Origin: Arthrobacter sp. PAMC25564
Lineage (GTDB): Bacteria; Actinomycetota; Actinomycetes; Actinomycetales; Micrococcaceae
Assembly: GCF_004798705.1 (NCBI RefSeq)
Contig: NZ_CP039290.1
Span: 1,364,001-1,428,000 of the forward strand
Direction of reading: 5' to 3'
DNA length: 64,000 bases
The notes under the pieces were generated by a model. That model saw only the letters and a list, made by a program, of their open reading frames with translations, did not search any database and had not been told where the DNA came from. Shown here piece after piece: positions 33,284-42,694 of the stretch (position 1 is its first letter; each line of letters begins with the position of its first letter). The translations under genes were made by a program, and so were the position numbers.

Positions 33284-34251
33284 TTTGCCTCCTCCTCGGG
33301 AAAGTCCATCTTCAGGGCCGGCTCCGCTGCGGCGCTTGGAGCCACGGCGGCGGCTGCCTTGGCGGCAGCCGGGTTGATCGCGGCAGGAGCCAGGTTGTCC
33401 ACGCCCTTGCCGTAGTATGCCTCGATGAAGTGCTGGCCCACCATCAGCAGGCTCGTGATGACGAGATACCAGATGGCCGCCACGATCAGCAGCGGCACGG
33501 GAAGGTAGGTCCGGTTGGCCAGGGTGTTCGTGGCAAACGTCAGGTCCAGGGTGAACGGCACGGCCAGGACCAGCGACGTGGTCTTCAGCATGCCGATGGT
33601 CTCGTTGCCGGTCGGGGGCACGATCACCCGCATGGCCTGGGGCAGGATGATCCGCCACATGATCTTGGTCTTGCCCATGCCGAGGGCCTCGGCGGCTTCC
33701 ATCTGTCCGCGGTCCACGGACTTGAGGCCTGCCCGGAAGATTTCGGCCAGGTAGGCGGACTCGTTCAGGCCAAGGCCCAGGATGGCCGCGGCCGTGGCCG
33801 TAATGACCACGCTGGTGTCCACGCTGAAGAAGTCCGGGCCGAAGGGGACGCCGGCAGTGATCTTGGGATACAGGACCGAGATCAGGCCCCAAAAGATCAA
33901 CTGGGTGTACACCGGGGTACCGCGGAAGAACCACACCCAGGTCCAGCTGGACCAGCGGAACACCGGGTTCTCCGACTGGCGCATGAACGCCAGCAGGATG
34001 GCAAGGACGATGGCCAGGACCATCGACGATACGGTCAGGATCAACGTCCACCCGACGCCCTGGACCACCTTGGTGTCAAGGATGTAGGTCCCGACGACGT
34101 CCCAGCGGAAGTTGGGGTTCGTGACCAGGCTCTGCAGCAGGAGGGCCAAGGCACCGAGAATGATGATGGCGCTGACCCAGCGGCCCGGGTGCCGCACCGG
34201 TACCGCGTTGTTCAGCACCGGTGCGGCGTGGTCTGGCTGATGGGTGTCCAT
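33280..34251 (-). CDS. Polar amino-acid ABC transporter permease
   Basis: A 323-residue membrane protein. The ATG at 34251 ([15 protein letters not shown]) was chosen; the open frame further upstream overlaps the binding-protein gene. The HisM/GlnP-type core has [35 protein letters not shown] (the family's RGTP motif) and the EAA loop [20 protein letters not shown] with [12 protein letters not shown]. The last 40 residues are Ala/Pro-rich and probably cytoplasmic. Only one permease gene is present, so it should work as a homodimer. Confidence 0.9.
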   Translation of the reverse strand: MDTHQPDHAAPVLNNAVPVRHPGRWVSAIIILGALALLLQSLVTNPNFRWDVVGTYILDTKVVQGVGWTLILTVSSMVLAIVLAILLAFMRQSENPVFRWSSWTWVWFFRGTPVYTQLIFWGLISVLYPKITAGVPFGPDFFSVDTSVVITATAAAILGLGLNESAYLAEIFRAGLKSVDRGQMEAAEALGMGKTKIMWRIILPQAMRVIVPPTGNETIGMLKTTSLVLAVPFTLDLTFATNTLANRTYLPVPLLIVAAIWYLVITSLLMVGQHFIEAYYGKGVDNLAPAAINPAAAKAAAAVAPSAAAEPALKMDFPEEEAK

Positions 34252-34286
34252 CTGGGTCCCTGATCTGTGTCCGGTTGCGGGAAGAC

Positions 34287-35240
34287 TCAAGATCCGGCCG
34301 CCGGGTTGATCTCGGACTTGGTGATGGCGCCATCGGCGTTGCCCCAGCCCTGCAGGATCTTCTTGTAGGAACCGTTCTCCATGAGCTTGGTGACGGTCTT
34401 CTGGATGACGTCGGCCCACGCGGTGTCAGACTTGGCCACGGCGATACCCTGGGGTGCGGCGTCGTAGACGTCGCCGAGCTTTTCGACCTGGCCGTTGGTC
34501 TGGGTCACGGCGTAGCCAATGATCGGGGAATCGGCCGCCATGGCGTCGATGCTGCCGTTGACCAGCCGGGTGGTGATGTCCGTCTGGTTCTTCAGCGTCA
34601 CGATGTTAATCGGCTGCTTGCCGTCCGCGGCGCACTTCTTGTTGCGTCCGGCCAGGTCGGGATCCTCCTGGACGGTCCCGGTCTGTACGCCGATGGACTT
34701 GCCGCAGACGTCATCCAGGGAGAACTTCTTCGGGTTGCCCTTCTGCACGGCCCAGGCGGTGCCGGCGTTGAAGTAGCTGACCATGTTCACCGCGCCGAGC
34801 CGCTCCGGGTTGATCGTGAACGAGGAAATCCCCAGGTCGTACTTCGGGCCGAGGGCCGGAAGGATCCCGGTGAATTCTGCCGTTTGCACCTGGACCTTCA
34901 GACCCAGCGTGGCACCGATCGCCTTGGCGATGTCGACGTCGTACCCCACCGGGGTCTGGCCGTCGGGGCCCAGGAATTCCGCCGGGGCGTAGCTGGTGTC
35001 CGATCCCACGTTAAGGGTGCCCTTGGACTTGATGGCTGCAGGAACCATGGCCGCCAAGGCATCGTCCTTCTGGACGGTGGAGGGGTCAAAGCTGGCGTTG
35101 GCGCTGCCGGACGGCGAGGCCGAGCCAGGGGCGGCGTTCTGGGAGGCGTTGGTGCAGGCGGTCAGGGCCAGTGCGCCAATGGCGAGGACGGTGGCTGCCT
35201 TGAGCCTGGGGTTGCTCAGAAGCGAACGGGAAATCTGCAT
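34287..35240 (-). CDS. Polar amino-acid ABC transporter binding lipoprotein
   Basis: A 317-residue exported binding protein. The N-terminus ends its signal in LAIGALALTACTNAS, a lipobox with the lipidated Cys, followed by a Ser/Ala/Pro linker. The core is SBP family 3: GTLNVGSDTSYAPAEFL, PVGYDVDIAKAIGATLG, YDLGISSFTINPERLGAVN and SIGVQTGTVQEDPDL. It is the first gene of the three-gene operon reading leftward, 35 bases before the permease. The AT-rich 35250-35350 region should hold the promoter. Confidence 0.92.
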   Translation of the reverse strand: MQISRSLLSNPRLKAATVLAIGALALTACTNASQNAAPGSASPSGSANASFDPSTVQKDDALAAMVPAAIKSKGTLNVGSDTSYAPAEFLGPDGQTPVGYDVDIAKAIGATLGLKVQVQTAEFTGILPALGPKYDLGISSFTINPERLGAVNMVSYFNAGTAWAVQKGNPKKFSLDDVCGKSIGVQTGTVQEDPDLAGRNKKCAADGKQPINIVTLKNQTDITTRLVNGSIDAMAADSPIIGYAVTQTNGQVEKLGDVYDAAPQGIAVAKSDTAWADVIQKTVTKLMENGSYKKILQGWGNADGAITKSEINPAAGS

Positions 35241-35536
35241 TTTCTTACCTTTTGTTGCAGGAGGGATGCATAACTAAGTCGGTTGATAGTGTATCGCCGA
35301 ACAAGAGATGTACGTCACAGAAAACTAAGTTTCACTATTGGATAACTATTCGGAGGTGGAATGCAAGACTTCCCCGCGCCGGGGTGTCTGGAATCCCGGA
35401 TTCGTGCGGCCGTGGCGCACCTGTCGTGCGGCCGTGGCGCACCTGTGGTGCGGCCGCAGTGGAGCTGTCGCGCAGCCCCCGCGGGACAAGAGTCAGCACC
35501 CGCCGGGCAAGAGAATGCGCCCCCGCGCCACCCGGA
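35241..35536. other. Divergence-free gap: promoter region and a 22-bp triple repeat
   Basis: 35250-35350 is markedly AT-rich for this genome and should carry the leftward ABC operon promoter; no sure -35/-10 pair was picked. GTGCGGCCGTGGCGCACCTG-type units begin at 35404, 35426 and 35448 (period 22). No gene was seen. Confidence 0.5.
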
Positions 35537-36928
35537 CTAGCTGCTGATGCCGAGGGATTCCAGCATCGGCCGGAACTTGGCCCAGGTCTCCGCCAGCTCG
35601 GCTTCGGGCGCCGAACCCTCCACGATTCCGCAGCCCGCGTACAGCCGGACGGTCTGCGGCGATTCGATGACCGCGCCGCGCAGCGCGATGCCCCATTCGC
35701 CGTTGCCGGCCGCGTCCAGCCAGCCGACCGGGCCGGCGTACGGCCCGCGGTCCAGATGCTCGAGCTTGCGGATGAGCGCGCCGGCCACCGTGGTGGGGGT
35801 GCCGCAGACCGCCGCGGTGGGGTGGAGCGCGTTGATCAGGGCGAGGCAGGTGGGTACGTGGCCCTCGACCTCGGTCAGCTCGGCCTTCACATCCGAGGCC
35901 AGATGCCACACATTCGGCAGCTCCAGGATGAAGGGTTCGCTGTGCGCGTTCATGGCCTCGGAGAACGGGGCCAGCTGCGTGGTCAGGGACTGGATCGCGA
36001 TGTCGTGTTCGTGCCGCTGCTTCTCGGATCCGGCCAGGACGCGTTCGGCGAATTCCAGCGGCGATCCGGCCATGCCCTCGGCGTCGCGGCGGTCCAGGGT
36101 CCCGGCCAGCACGCGGGCCTGGGCCGTGCGCCCTTCGACCTGGATCAGCATCTCGGGGGTGGATCCGACCAGTCCGTCCACCCCGTAGGTCCAGCATTCG
36201 CGGTAGCGGACGGCCAGCTGGCGCAGGATCTCCGCGGCGTTCACGCCGTCCGGCACCGTGGCGACGATGTCGCGGGCCAGCACCAGCTTCTCCAGGGCCC
36301 CCGTGCGGATCTCGGCCACGCCCGCGGCCACGGCGGCCATCCAGTCCGCCTCGCTCAGCGAGCCGGTACTCAGCGTCGCTGCCCGCGGAGCCGGTGCCGA
36401 AGCAAGTGCCGGGACCGGGTCCGGGGTCGCGCCGTTGCCGGCGGAGACGGCGGGGAGTACGACGTCGGCTCCGGCCGCCGCACCGTCCCCGGCGGCAGGT
36501 GCGTCCAGCCAGCGCTGCAGCGCGGCGCGGGCGCCCGCTTCGGTGAGTTCGCCGTCGTCGAACGTCAGCTGGGTGAGCCAGCCCCGGCCGTCGCGGAGCC
36601 CCACGACAATTTCGGGGACGATCAGCCGCGAGCCGTGCGGGGAAACCTTGGAGAAGGCGAAGGAGCCGAACGCCACCGGGCCGGTGCCGGGGCAGTCCAC
36701 GGCATCCTCGATGTCCGCCTCGAGGACCAGATGGCGCCACCAGATGTCCGCCTCGAGGAAGCGCTCCGGGCCGGTGGCCGTGAACCTGGCGATCTCGCCG
36801 AAGCCCACCAGGCCGGCCTCGCGGCGGGTCCAGCAGAGAAGGTCGTCGCGGACCAGAAACGACGGCAGCCCCCCGGGGAAAGATTCTGCATCGAGGGGGA
36901 CTGTCAGGGTACGGAACGCGCTCGTCAT
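35537..36928 (-). CDS. menF: Isochorismate synthase
   Basis: A 463-residue chorismate-using enzyme that makes isochorismate for MenD. The C-terminal catalytic domain has KLVLARDIVATVP (general-base Lys), GSTPEMLIQVEGR, AGTLDRRDAEGMAG, LHPTAAVCGTPTTVAGALIR and GPYAGPVGWLDAAGNGEWGI followed by ALRGAVI. The HPTAAVCG form is that of isochorismate synthases rather than anthranilate synthases. The N-terminal 200 residues are the usual beta domain. It is divergent from menG (121 bases between starts). A salicylate or siderophore role cannot be excluded, but no such genes are near and menD, menC and menG are. Confidence 0.88.
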   Translation of the reverse strand: MTSAFRTLTVPLDAESFPGGLPSFLVRDDLLCWTRREAGLVGFGEIARFTATGPERFLEADIWWRHLVLEADIEDAVDCPGTGPVAFGSFAFSKVSPHGSRLIVPEIVVGLRDGRGWLTQLTFDDGELTEAGARAALQRWLDAPAAGDGAAAGADVVLPAVSAGNGATPDPVPALASAPAPRAATLSTGSLSEADWMAAVAAGVAEIRTGALEKLVLARDIVATVPDGVNAAEILRQLAVRYRECWTYGVDGLVGSTPEMLIQVEGRTAQARVLAGTLDRRDAEGMAGSPLEFAERVLAGSEKQRHEHDIAIQSLTTQLAPFSEAMNAHSEPFILELPNVWHLASDVKAELTEVEGHVPTCLALINALHPTAAVCGTPTTVAGALIRKLEHLDRGPYAGPVGWLDAAGNGEWGIALRGAVIESPQTVRLYAGCGIVEGSAPEAELAETWAKFRPMLESLGISS

Positions 36929-37049
36929 GATGGGACAACACTACTCGGAAGTACCCTTTGGAGGGTGCAGGCCTGGCCCTTCCCGGCGTTCCCGCAGGTG
37001 AAAGCGGCGGTGGTTCGTGGCTGTGCTGATCATTTGAGACAATGTCAGG

Positions 37050-37835
37050 GTGAACCGAGCATCCTTGGATAAGCGTCCGGACGAAGTAGCCACAATGTTT
37101 GACGATGTGGCCCCCAAATACGACGTCGTGAATGATGTCCTGTCCATGGGACAGACGCGCCGCTGGCGGCGGATCGTGGTCGAGGCCATGGATGTGAAAG
37201 CCGGCCAGCGGGTGCTGGACCTTGCCGCCGGAACGGGCACCTCCAGCGAGCCCTATGCCGACGCCGGGATCGACGTGATCGCCTGCGATTTCTCCCTCGG
37301 CATGCTCAAGGTCGGCAAGCGCCGCCGCCCGGACATCGACTTCATCGCCGGCGACGCCACCCGGCTGCCCTTCGCCGACAACACCTTTGACGCCAGCACC
37401 ATCTCCTTCGGCCTGCGCAACGTCAACGAGCCGAAGAAGGCCCTCGCCGAGATGCTGCGGGTCACCAAGCCCGGCGGCAGGCTCGTCATCGCCGAGTTCT
37501 CCCAGCCCGTCGTGCCGCTGTGGCGCACCATGTATACGGAGTACCTCATGCGGGCCCTGCCGGCCATCGCCGTGAAGGTCTCCTCCAACCCGGACGCCTA
37601 CGTCTACCTCGCCGAGTCCATCCGCGCCTGGCCGGACCAGGACCACCTGGCCGCGTGGCTGCAGGAAGCCGGCTGGGAGAAGGTCACCTACCGGAACCTC
37701 AGCGGCGGCATCGTGGCCATCCACCGCGCCCAGAAACCCCTTGCTTCAACGCCGGACGGCGGCGCTGCCGCCATCGCCAACCACACCGGCCCGGTCGCTA
37801 AGCTGCGCCGCAATATCACCCGCCCGGCGCGTTAG
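37050..37835 (+). CDS. menG: Demethylmenaquinone methyltransferase
   Basis: A 261-residue SAM-dependent methyltransferase of the UbiE/MenG type, adding the last methyl of menaquinone. Motifs: [20 protein letters not shown] at the start, [18 protein letters not shown] for SAM binding, [20 protein letters not shown] and [10 protein letters not shown]. Length is slightly above the usual 230-250. The start is GTG at 37050, with GACAAT 6 bases before it and no ribosome site, so the transcript may be leaderless. The geranylgeranyl reductase gene follows after 12 bases and a prenyl synthase after that, so the run is a quinone-side-chain operon. Confidence 0.93.
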   Translation: MNRASLDKRPDEVATMFDDVAPKYDVVNDVLSMGQTRRWRRIVVEAMDVKAGQRVLDLAAGTGTSSEPYADAGIDVIACDFSLGMLKVGKRRRPDIDFIAGDATRLPFADNTFDASTISFGLRNVNEPKKALAEMLRVTKPGGRLVIAEFSQPVVPLWRTMYTEYLMRALPAIAVKVSSNPDAYVYLAESIRAWPDQDHLAAWLQEAGWEKVTYRNLSGGIVAIHRAQKPLASTPDGGAAAIANHTGPVAKLRRNITRPAR

Positions 37836-37847
37836 CCGAGAGCTGTT

Positions 37848-39248
37848 GTGAATGTACTGATCGTCGGGGCAGGCCCGGCCGGGTCCACTGCCGCCTACTA
37901 CCTCGCACAGGCGGGCATCGACGTCACGGTGCTCGAGAAGACCAGCTTCCCCCGCGAAAAGGTCTGCGGCGACGGACTCACCCCGCGCGCCGTCCGCGAG
38001 ATCCAGAAGCTGGGCCTTCCGCACCCTGAAACCGAAGGCTGGCGCCGCAACAAGGGCCTGCGCCTGATCGCGGGCGGCCGCACGATCGAACTTCCCTGGC
38101 CGGAGGTCTCCGATTTCCCGCAGTACGGGCTGATCCGGACCAGGCTCGGCTTCGACGAGGAGCTGGCCCGGCACGCCCAGGCCGCGGGCGCCGTCGTGCT
38201 CGAACGGCACAGCGTCACCGGGGCGCTGCGCTCCGAGGACGGCCGCGTGACCGGTGTCCGCGCAGCCCTGCTGGACGGATCCGGCCGCAAGACCGGGCAG
38301 ACGCGCGACTTCCCTGCCGACGTCGTCCTCGCCGCGGACGGCAACTCTTCGCGCACGGCGGTGTCCCTCGGCATCCGGAAACGGGACGACCGGCCGCTCG
38401 GCGTCGCCGTGCGCACCTACTTCACCAGCCCGCGCCACGACGACGACTGGATGGAAGGCTGGCTGGAGCTGCGTTCCCCGGCTTCCCACGCCTCGCAAGC
38501 CCGGCGCGGGGCCCGCGCCGGCTCTCTTGGCCGCGACGGGAAACTGCTCCCCGGCTACGGCTGGGTCTTCGGCGTCGGCGACGGAACCTCCAACGTGGGC
38601 CTGGGCATCCTGAACTCCTCCAAGGAATTCGGCAAGATCGACTACAAGCAGGTGCTCCGCGAATGGACCGCCGGCATGCCCGCCGAGTGGGGCTTCACCC
38701 CGGAGAACCAGGTCGGCGAGATCCGCGGAGCGGCGCTGCCGATGGGATTCAACCGCACCCCGCACTATTCGCCGGGGCTGCTGCTCCTCGGCGACGCCGG
38801 CGGCATGGTCTCCCCGTTCAACGGCGAGGGCATCTCCTACGCCATGGAGTCCGCCCGTTTCGCCGCCGAGTTCATCATCGACGGCGCCGCCCGCTCCGCC
38901 TCGGCCGGCTGGACCCGGGCCGACACCGATGCCCACCTCGCGCGCTACGCGGACCACGTGCGCGGACAGTGGGGCTCGCACTTCACCCTGGGCAGGGCCT
39001 TCGCCGCGCTGATCGGCAAACCCGCCATCATGAAGCTCGCGCTCCGGACGGGCATGCCCATTCCGGTGCTGATGCGCTTTGTGGTGCGGCTGCTGGCCAA
39101 CCTTACCGATCCCGCGGCCAAGGGCTTCGAGGACCGTGCCATCCGGGTCCTCGAATCGTTGGTTCCGGCCACGTCGAACACCGCCACCAGCCCGCAGCCC
39201 GGCGCCAACTCCGCGGTTTCCGCAACAGAAGTTAGGGTTAACCCGTGA
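37848..39248 (+). CDS. Geranylgeranyl reductase-family FAD oxidoreductase
   Basis: A 466-residue flavoprotein. It begins VNVLIVGAGPAGSTAAYYLA with the dinucleotide-binding glycines and VLEKTSFPREKVCGDGLTPR, the family's second motif; DVVLAADGNSSRTA and LLLLGDAGGMVSPFNGEGIS give the later FAD contacts. It is expected to saturate isoprenoid double bonds; between menG and the prenyl synthase the natural substrate is the menaquinone side chain (MenJ-like). It overlaps the next gene by 4 bases. The substrate is inferred from position. Confidence 0.88.
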   Translation: MNVLIVGAGPAGSTAAYYLAQAGIDVTVLEKTSFPREKVCGDGLTPRAVREIQKLGLPHPETEGWRRNKGLRLIAGGRTIELPWPEVSDFPQYGLIRTRLGFDEELARHAQAAGAVVLERHSVTGALRSEDGRVTGVRAALLDGSGRKTGQTRDFPADVVLAADGNSSRTAVSLGIRKRDDRPLGVAVRTYFTSPRHDDDWMEGWLELRSPASHASQARRGARAGSLGRDGKLLPGYGWVFGVGDGTSNVGLGILNSSKEFGKIDYKQVLREWTAGMPAEWGFTPENQVGEIRGAALPMGFNRTPHYSPGLLLLGDAGGMVSPFNGEGISYAMESARFAAEFIIDGAARSASAGWTRADTDAHLARYADHVRGQWGSHFTLGRAFAALIGKPAIMKLALRTGMPIPVLMRFVVRLLANLTDPAAKGFEDRAIRVLESLVPATSNTATSPQPGANSAVSATEVRVNP

Positions 39249-40345
39249 CCAACTCTGCAGACCACAGCTGGACGCACGCCGGACACGGCCTGCCGAGCTC
39301 TGAGCCCGACCTGAACACCACGGCCATCGCCACCGGACTCCAGCTCCCGGCGGGATTCGCTGCCATCGCGGGGGACCCTGAACTGGGCCCGGCGCTCACC
39401 ACCAACCTGGCCCGCGTGGAGAAGAAACTCCGCGAAGCCATCGCCAATTCGGACCCGCTGGCCGACGCAACGTCGCGTCACCTGGTGGAAGCCGGCGGCA
39501 AGCGCATCCGGCCCCTGCTCACGCTGCTGTGCGCCCACCTCGGTGACGCCTCGCGGCCCGCCGTGGTGCAGGCCGCCGTCGTGATGGAGCTGACGCACCT
39601 GGCCACGCTGTACCACGACGACGTGATGGACTCCGCCCCGTTCCGCCGCGGCGCCCCCACGGCCCATGAGGTCTGGGGCAACTCCGTGGCCGTGCTGACC
39701 GGCGACTTGATCTTCGCCCGGGCCTCGATCCTGGTCTCCGAACTCGGTTCCCGCGCGCTCGGCATCCAGGCCCGCACCTTCGAGCGGCTGTGCCTGGGCC
39801 AGCTGCACGAGACGGTGGGCCCGCGCCCGGACGAGGATCCGCTGGCGCACTACCTCTCCGTTATCGCGGACAAGACCGGCTCGCTCGTGGCGGCCTCCGG
39901 CCAGCTCGGCGCGATCTTCTCGGGCGCCGACGAGTCCTACGAACCGCTGCTGGTCGAGTACGGCGAGAAGGTGGGCGTGGCGTTCCAGCTGGCCGACGAC
40001 GTCATCGACGTCACCGGCATCAAGGTCAAGTCAGGCAAGTCCCCGGGCACGGACCTGCGCGAGGGTGTGCCGACGCTGCCGGTCCTGCTGCTGCGCAAGG
40101 CCGCCGAAAACGGTGACCGGTCCGCCGTCGAACTCCTGAAACTGATCGACGGGGACCTCAGCTCGGACGAGGCCCTGGCCGCGGCCGTGGCCGGGCTCCG
40201 CGAACACCCCGTCACCGCCGAGTCCTGGGTGGTGGCCCGGGCCTGGGCCGACGAGGCCATTGCCGCCCTCGCCCCGTTGCCCGAAGGCGTGGTGAAGGCG
40301 TCGCTGACGAGCTTCGCGCTGGCCGTGGTGGACCGCGCCAGCTAG
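39245..40345 (+). CDS. Polyprenyl diphosphate synthase
   Basis: A 366-residue trans-prenyl synthase that builds the isoprenoid chain by adding IPP units. The first Asp-rich motif is LYHDDVMDSA (Asp125, Asp126, Asp129), the second is QLADDVIDV (Asp251, Asp252, Asp255). GGKRIRPLL, GDLIFARA and the K-x-G-x-D segment GKSPGTDLREG are the other family motifs. As the third gene of the menG unit it most likely makes the menaquinone side chain (HepT/GrcC1-like), with chain length not predictable here. The N-terminal 40 residues are extra. Confidence 0.9.
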   Translation: MTNSADHSWTHAGHGLPSSEPDLNTTAIATGLQLPAGFAAIAGDPELGPALTTNLARVEKKLREAIANSDPLADATSRHLVEAGGKRIRPLLTLLCAHLGDASRPAVVQAAVVMELTHLATLYHDDVMDSAPFRRGAPTAHEVWGNSVAVLTGDLIFARASILVSELGSRALGIQARTFERLCLGQLHETVGPRPDEDPLAHYLSVIADKTGSLVAASGQLGAIFSGADESYEPLLVEYGEKVGVAFQLADDVIDVTGIKVKSGKSPGTDLREGVPTLPVLLLRKAAENGDRSAVELLKLIDGDLSSDEALAAAVAGLREHPVTAESWVVARAWADEAIAALAPLPEGVVKASLTSFALAVVDRAS

Positions 40346-40382
40346 TTTCCCGGCCGGAGGGTGTGCTTTTCGGCTGCGATCC

Positions 40383-40452
40383 GGGGGCACTTTGGGCCCG
40401 ATTCGGGCTCTACTGCGGCAGGACGACGGCGTGTCCGGGCCAAAGTGCCCCC
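40383..40452. repeat. Intergenic palindrome, family B (copy 1)
   Basis: GGGGGCACTTTGGGCCCG faces CGGGCCAAAGTGCCCCC around about 35 bases. Similar arms occur at 41396-41465 (weaker) and 53177-53246. It lies downstream of the prenyl synthase. Confidence 0.75.
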
Positions 40453-40537
40453 TGACCGCGACGGCGGTTGTGCCGAGTTATCCACATGGCCTGGGTAGAG
40501 CCCTCACGCCGCGCGGTCGACGAGGCATTTTGGGGGA

Positions 40538-41374
40538 ATGAAGCTCACCTCTTTCCTGTCCGCGCGGGGCGGAACAGCCGCCACCGCAGGAATCCTGCGT
40601 GCCGGGTTCAGCCGCCGCGACATTGACCGTGCCCTCGCGGCCGGGGCCATCGTGAGGTTCCGCCGCGGGCACTACGGGCTGCCGCAGGACCCGAGTACCT
40701 ACCGGGCCGCGCGCGAGCTAAAGGGCCTGCTGACCTGCATCTCGGCGGCACCAAGCTATGGTTTGTGGACTTTGGTCCCGGCCCAGACCTTGCATCTTTG
40801 CCTCGGGCATCGCGCCGTACCCGCGGGTGCCGTTGTCCATGGCAGGTGCCGCCACGCCCGCCACGACTGGCTGCCCGTTGCGGGATTGGCGGATGTCCTC
40901 CTGCATGCCCTGCATTGCCTGCCGGAACTGCAGGCCCTCGTGATGGTCCAGTGCGCTGTCGGCCGGGGCGACATCAGCCTTGAGTTCCTCCGCGGCAAGC
41001 TTGGCGGCAACCGGAACGGCCGGGCCCGATCCGTGCTGGACCTGGTCATCCCGCGGGCCGATTCCCTGCTGGAGGTCCTGGCCAACACCGCATTCCGCCG
41101 GGCCGGGCTGCACCTTCGGAGGCATGTGCAGATTCCGGGTGTGGGGGAGGTGGACTTCCTGATCGAGGATTGCCTTGTGGTGGAAACTGACGGGGAGACA
41201 CATCTCGAGCCGCTGCAGGTGAAGAAAGACCGGTGGCGGAACAATGCGAGCGTCGTCGGCGGGTACCTCGTGCTGAGGTTCGGCTACGCCGACGTCGTCC
41301 ATCACCCTGAGCGGATGGTCGCGGAAGTCTTGGCGGTGCTGGAGCTGTGGCGCAGGGGTGCATTCCATCCCTGA
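40538..41374 (+). CDS. AbiEi-like / DUF559-type protein (second orphan)
   Basis: A 278-residue protein. An N-terminal winged helix (GGTAATAGILRAGFSRRDID, AIVRFRRGHYGLP) is joined to a C-terminal DUF559/Vsr-like nuclease fold: SLLEVLANTAFRRAGLHL, GVGEVDFLIEDCLVVETDGE with H-L and then KKDRWRN, giving the E, D, E/D and K/R positions of that fold. The layout is the same as in the protein at 31173-32126, though the sequences are distant. No toxin partner is adjacent. Family B palindromes lie on both sides. DNA cleavage is possible from the residues but not known. Confidence 0.7.
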   Translation: MKLTSFLSARGGTAATAGILRAGFSRRDIDRALAAGAIVRFRRGHYGLPQDPSTYRAARELKGLLTCISAAPSYGLWTLVPAQTLHLCLGHRAVPAGAVVHGRCRHARHDWLPVAGLADVLLHALHCLPELQALVMVQCAVGRGDISLEFLRGKLGGNRNGRARSVLDLVIPRADSLLEVLANTAFRRAGLHLRRHVQIPGVGEVDFLIEDCLVVETDGETHLEPLQVKKDRWRNNASVVGGYLVLRFGYADVVHHPERMVAEVLAVLELWRRGAFHP

Positions 41375-41395
41375 TCATGCTCGCAGCTGCCGTCC

Positions 41396-41465
41396 GGGGC
41401 TACTTTGAAGCCCTCAGCCGCCAGATCCCGGCCAGGAGGCGGCGTGTCTCCGTCGAAGTGCCCCC
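41396..41465. repeat. Weak family B palindrome (copy 2)
   Basis: GGGGCTACTTTGA and TCGAAGTGCCCCC are inverted with a few mismatches, the same ends as at 40383-40452. A tandem GGAGGAAGCAGCC follows. It lies between convergent genes. Confidence 0.45.
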
Positions 41466-41520
41466 GCACCGCACGCGCCGCCCGGAGGAAGCAGCCGGAG
41501 GAAGCAGCCCGGACGGGACC

Positions 41521-41949
41521 CTAGTCCTCGTCCTCGTCGTTGAAGGCCCACTCGAACATGTCGAAGACGAACTCGGAGAAGGTGCCTTCCTCGCTCTTCC
41601 ACTGGCCGCGGGCGTTGTTGCGGCGGTACACAATCGGGTCCGGGACGCTGAGGTCGCCCACGCGGAATCCCCAGGTGAACTGTTCCTCCTCGTCCTCGAG
41701 GAACATCAGGAAGCCTTCGTCATCGACTTCGAGCTCTTCGGGGTCCCAGAAGTAGTGGTAGGCCTCCATGAGGTCATCGCAGCCGCCGACGGCCTGGTAG
41801 AACTCCTTCAGGACCAGCGGCACCTGGAACTGGTGTTCTGCCAGGGCGGCGTCCAGCTCTTCGGCCTGGAGGCCATCCTCTTCCTGCCATTCGTCTTCGA
41901 GATACTTCGGGACAAGCGCGCGGAACTTCTCGAGGAACATGTCAGTCAT
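41521..41949 (-). CDS. Small acidic protein, possibly SMI1/KNR4 (SUKH)-like
   Basis: A 142-residue, very acidic cytoplasmic protein (about a quarter Asp plus Glu). The segment FQVPLVLKEFYQAVGGCDDL and then a run of aromatic/acidic strands (YHYFWDPEELEVDDEGFLMF, QFTWGFRVGDL) resembles the SMI1/KNR4 or SUKH fold, whose members include immunity proteins. The match is loose. It lies 31 bases after the TRIC-like gene on the same strand. There is no toxin gene beside it, so an immunity role is only a thought. Confidence 0.65.
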   Translation of the reverse strand: MTDMFLEKFRALVPKYLEDEWQEEDGLQAEELDAALAEHQFQVPLVLKEFYQAVGGCDDLMEAYHYFWDPEELEVDDEGFLMFLEDEEEQFTWGFRVGDLSVPDPIVYRRNNARGQWKSEEGTFSEFVFDMFEWAFNDEDED

Positions 41950-41980
41950 GCTCTTATCCTAGCCAATCCCGGGCCGTGCA

Positions 41981-42634
41981 TCAGGACGCGTCCGGGCCGA
42001 GCCGGTGCCAGCCGCGGACCGCCAGCGGAACATGCCAATGACGCCGCCAGGCGATGATGCGGAAGGCGAAAACGACGGCGGCCACGGCACTCCCCGTCAC
42101 CGCGTTGAAGGTCCCGGAGACGGACAGCAGCACCGTCAGGCCCGCCCCCGCGAACGCCGGCAGGGCATAGATGTCCTTGGGGTCGAAGAGCCGGGGCACC
42201 TCGTTGGCGGTGATGTCCCGCAGCAGGCCACCGCCCACCGCGGTCGCGATCCCCAGCAGGGCCGCGGCAATGGGCTGCATCCCCTCGGCCAGCGCCTTCA
42301 GGGTCCCGGTGATGCAGAACAGTGCCAGGCCGCCGGCGTCGAACAGGATCAGCAGCGAGGTGAAGCGCTGGAGGCCGGAGAACAGGAAGTACACCAGGAC
42401 CGTGGCGACGAGCGGCGGCGCCAGGTAGACCGGGTTGGTGAGGGCTGCGGGCGGGCCGGCGTTGATGATGATGTCCCTGATCACGCCGCCGCCCAGGCTG
42501 ACCACCGAGGCCAGCATCAGCGAGCCGACGATGTCGAACTGCTTCTTCGCCGCGAGCAGCGAACCCGAGACCGCGAAGAAGAACACGCCGGCCAGGTCCA
42601 GCCAGACCAGGACAACGCTGAAGGAGAAGCTCAT
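41981..42634 (-). CDS. TRIC-type (UPF0126) membrane channel protein
   Basis: A 217-residue membrane protein with seven helices in a duplicated arrangement. LDLAGVFFFAVSGSLLAAKK and DAGGLALFCITGTLKALAEG are the two copies, each followed by a glycine-rich helix break (VSLGGGVIRDIIINAGPPA; TAVGGGLLRDITANEVP). This is the UPF0126 family, homologous to trimeric intracellular cation channels. It probably conducts monovalent cations across the cell membrane. It is divergent from the sirohydrochlorin chelatase-like gene, 60 bases apart. Confidence 0.88.
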   Translation of the reverse strand: MSFSFSVVLVWLDLAGVFFFAVSGSLLAAKKQFDIVGSLMLASVVSLGGGVIRDIIINAGPPAALTNPVYLAPPLVATVLVYFLFSGLQRFTSLLILFDAGGLALFCITGTLKALAEGMQPIAAALLGIATAVGGGLLRDITANEVPRLFDPKDIYALPAFAGAGLTVLLSVSGTFNAVTGSAVAAVVFAFRIIAWRRHWHVPLAVRGWHRLGPDAS

Positions 42635-42694
42635 GGGACGTCCCGGTCGATAGCAGGGGGCGGATGGGGCGGCTCCAAGGTTACGCTAACGGCT

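Noticed and set aside
32033..33415. 460-residue plus-strand frame over the minisatellite and ABC genes
   Set aside because: Its start is the repeat in translation and the remainder is antisense to the ABC ATPase.
35493..37724. 743-residue minus-strand frame spanning menF and menG
   Set aside because: It is out of frame with menF and antisense to menG, with shadow-type composition.
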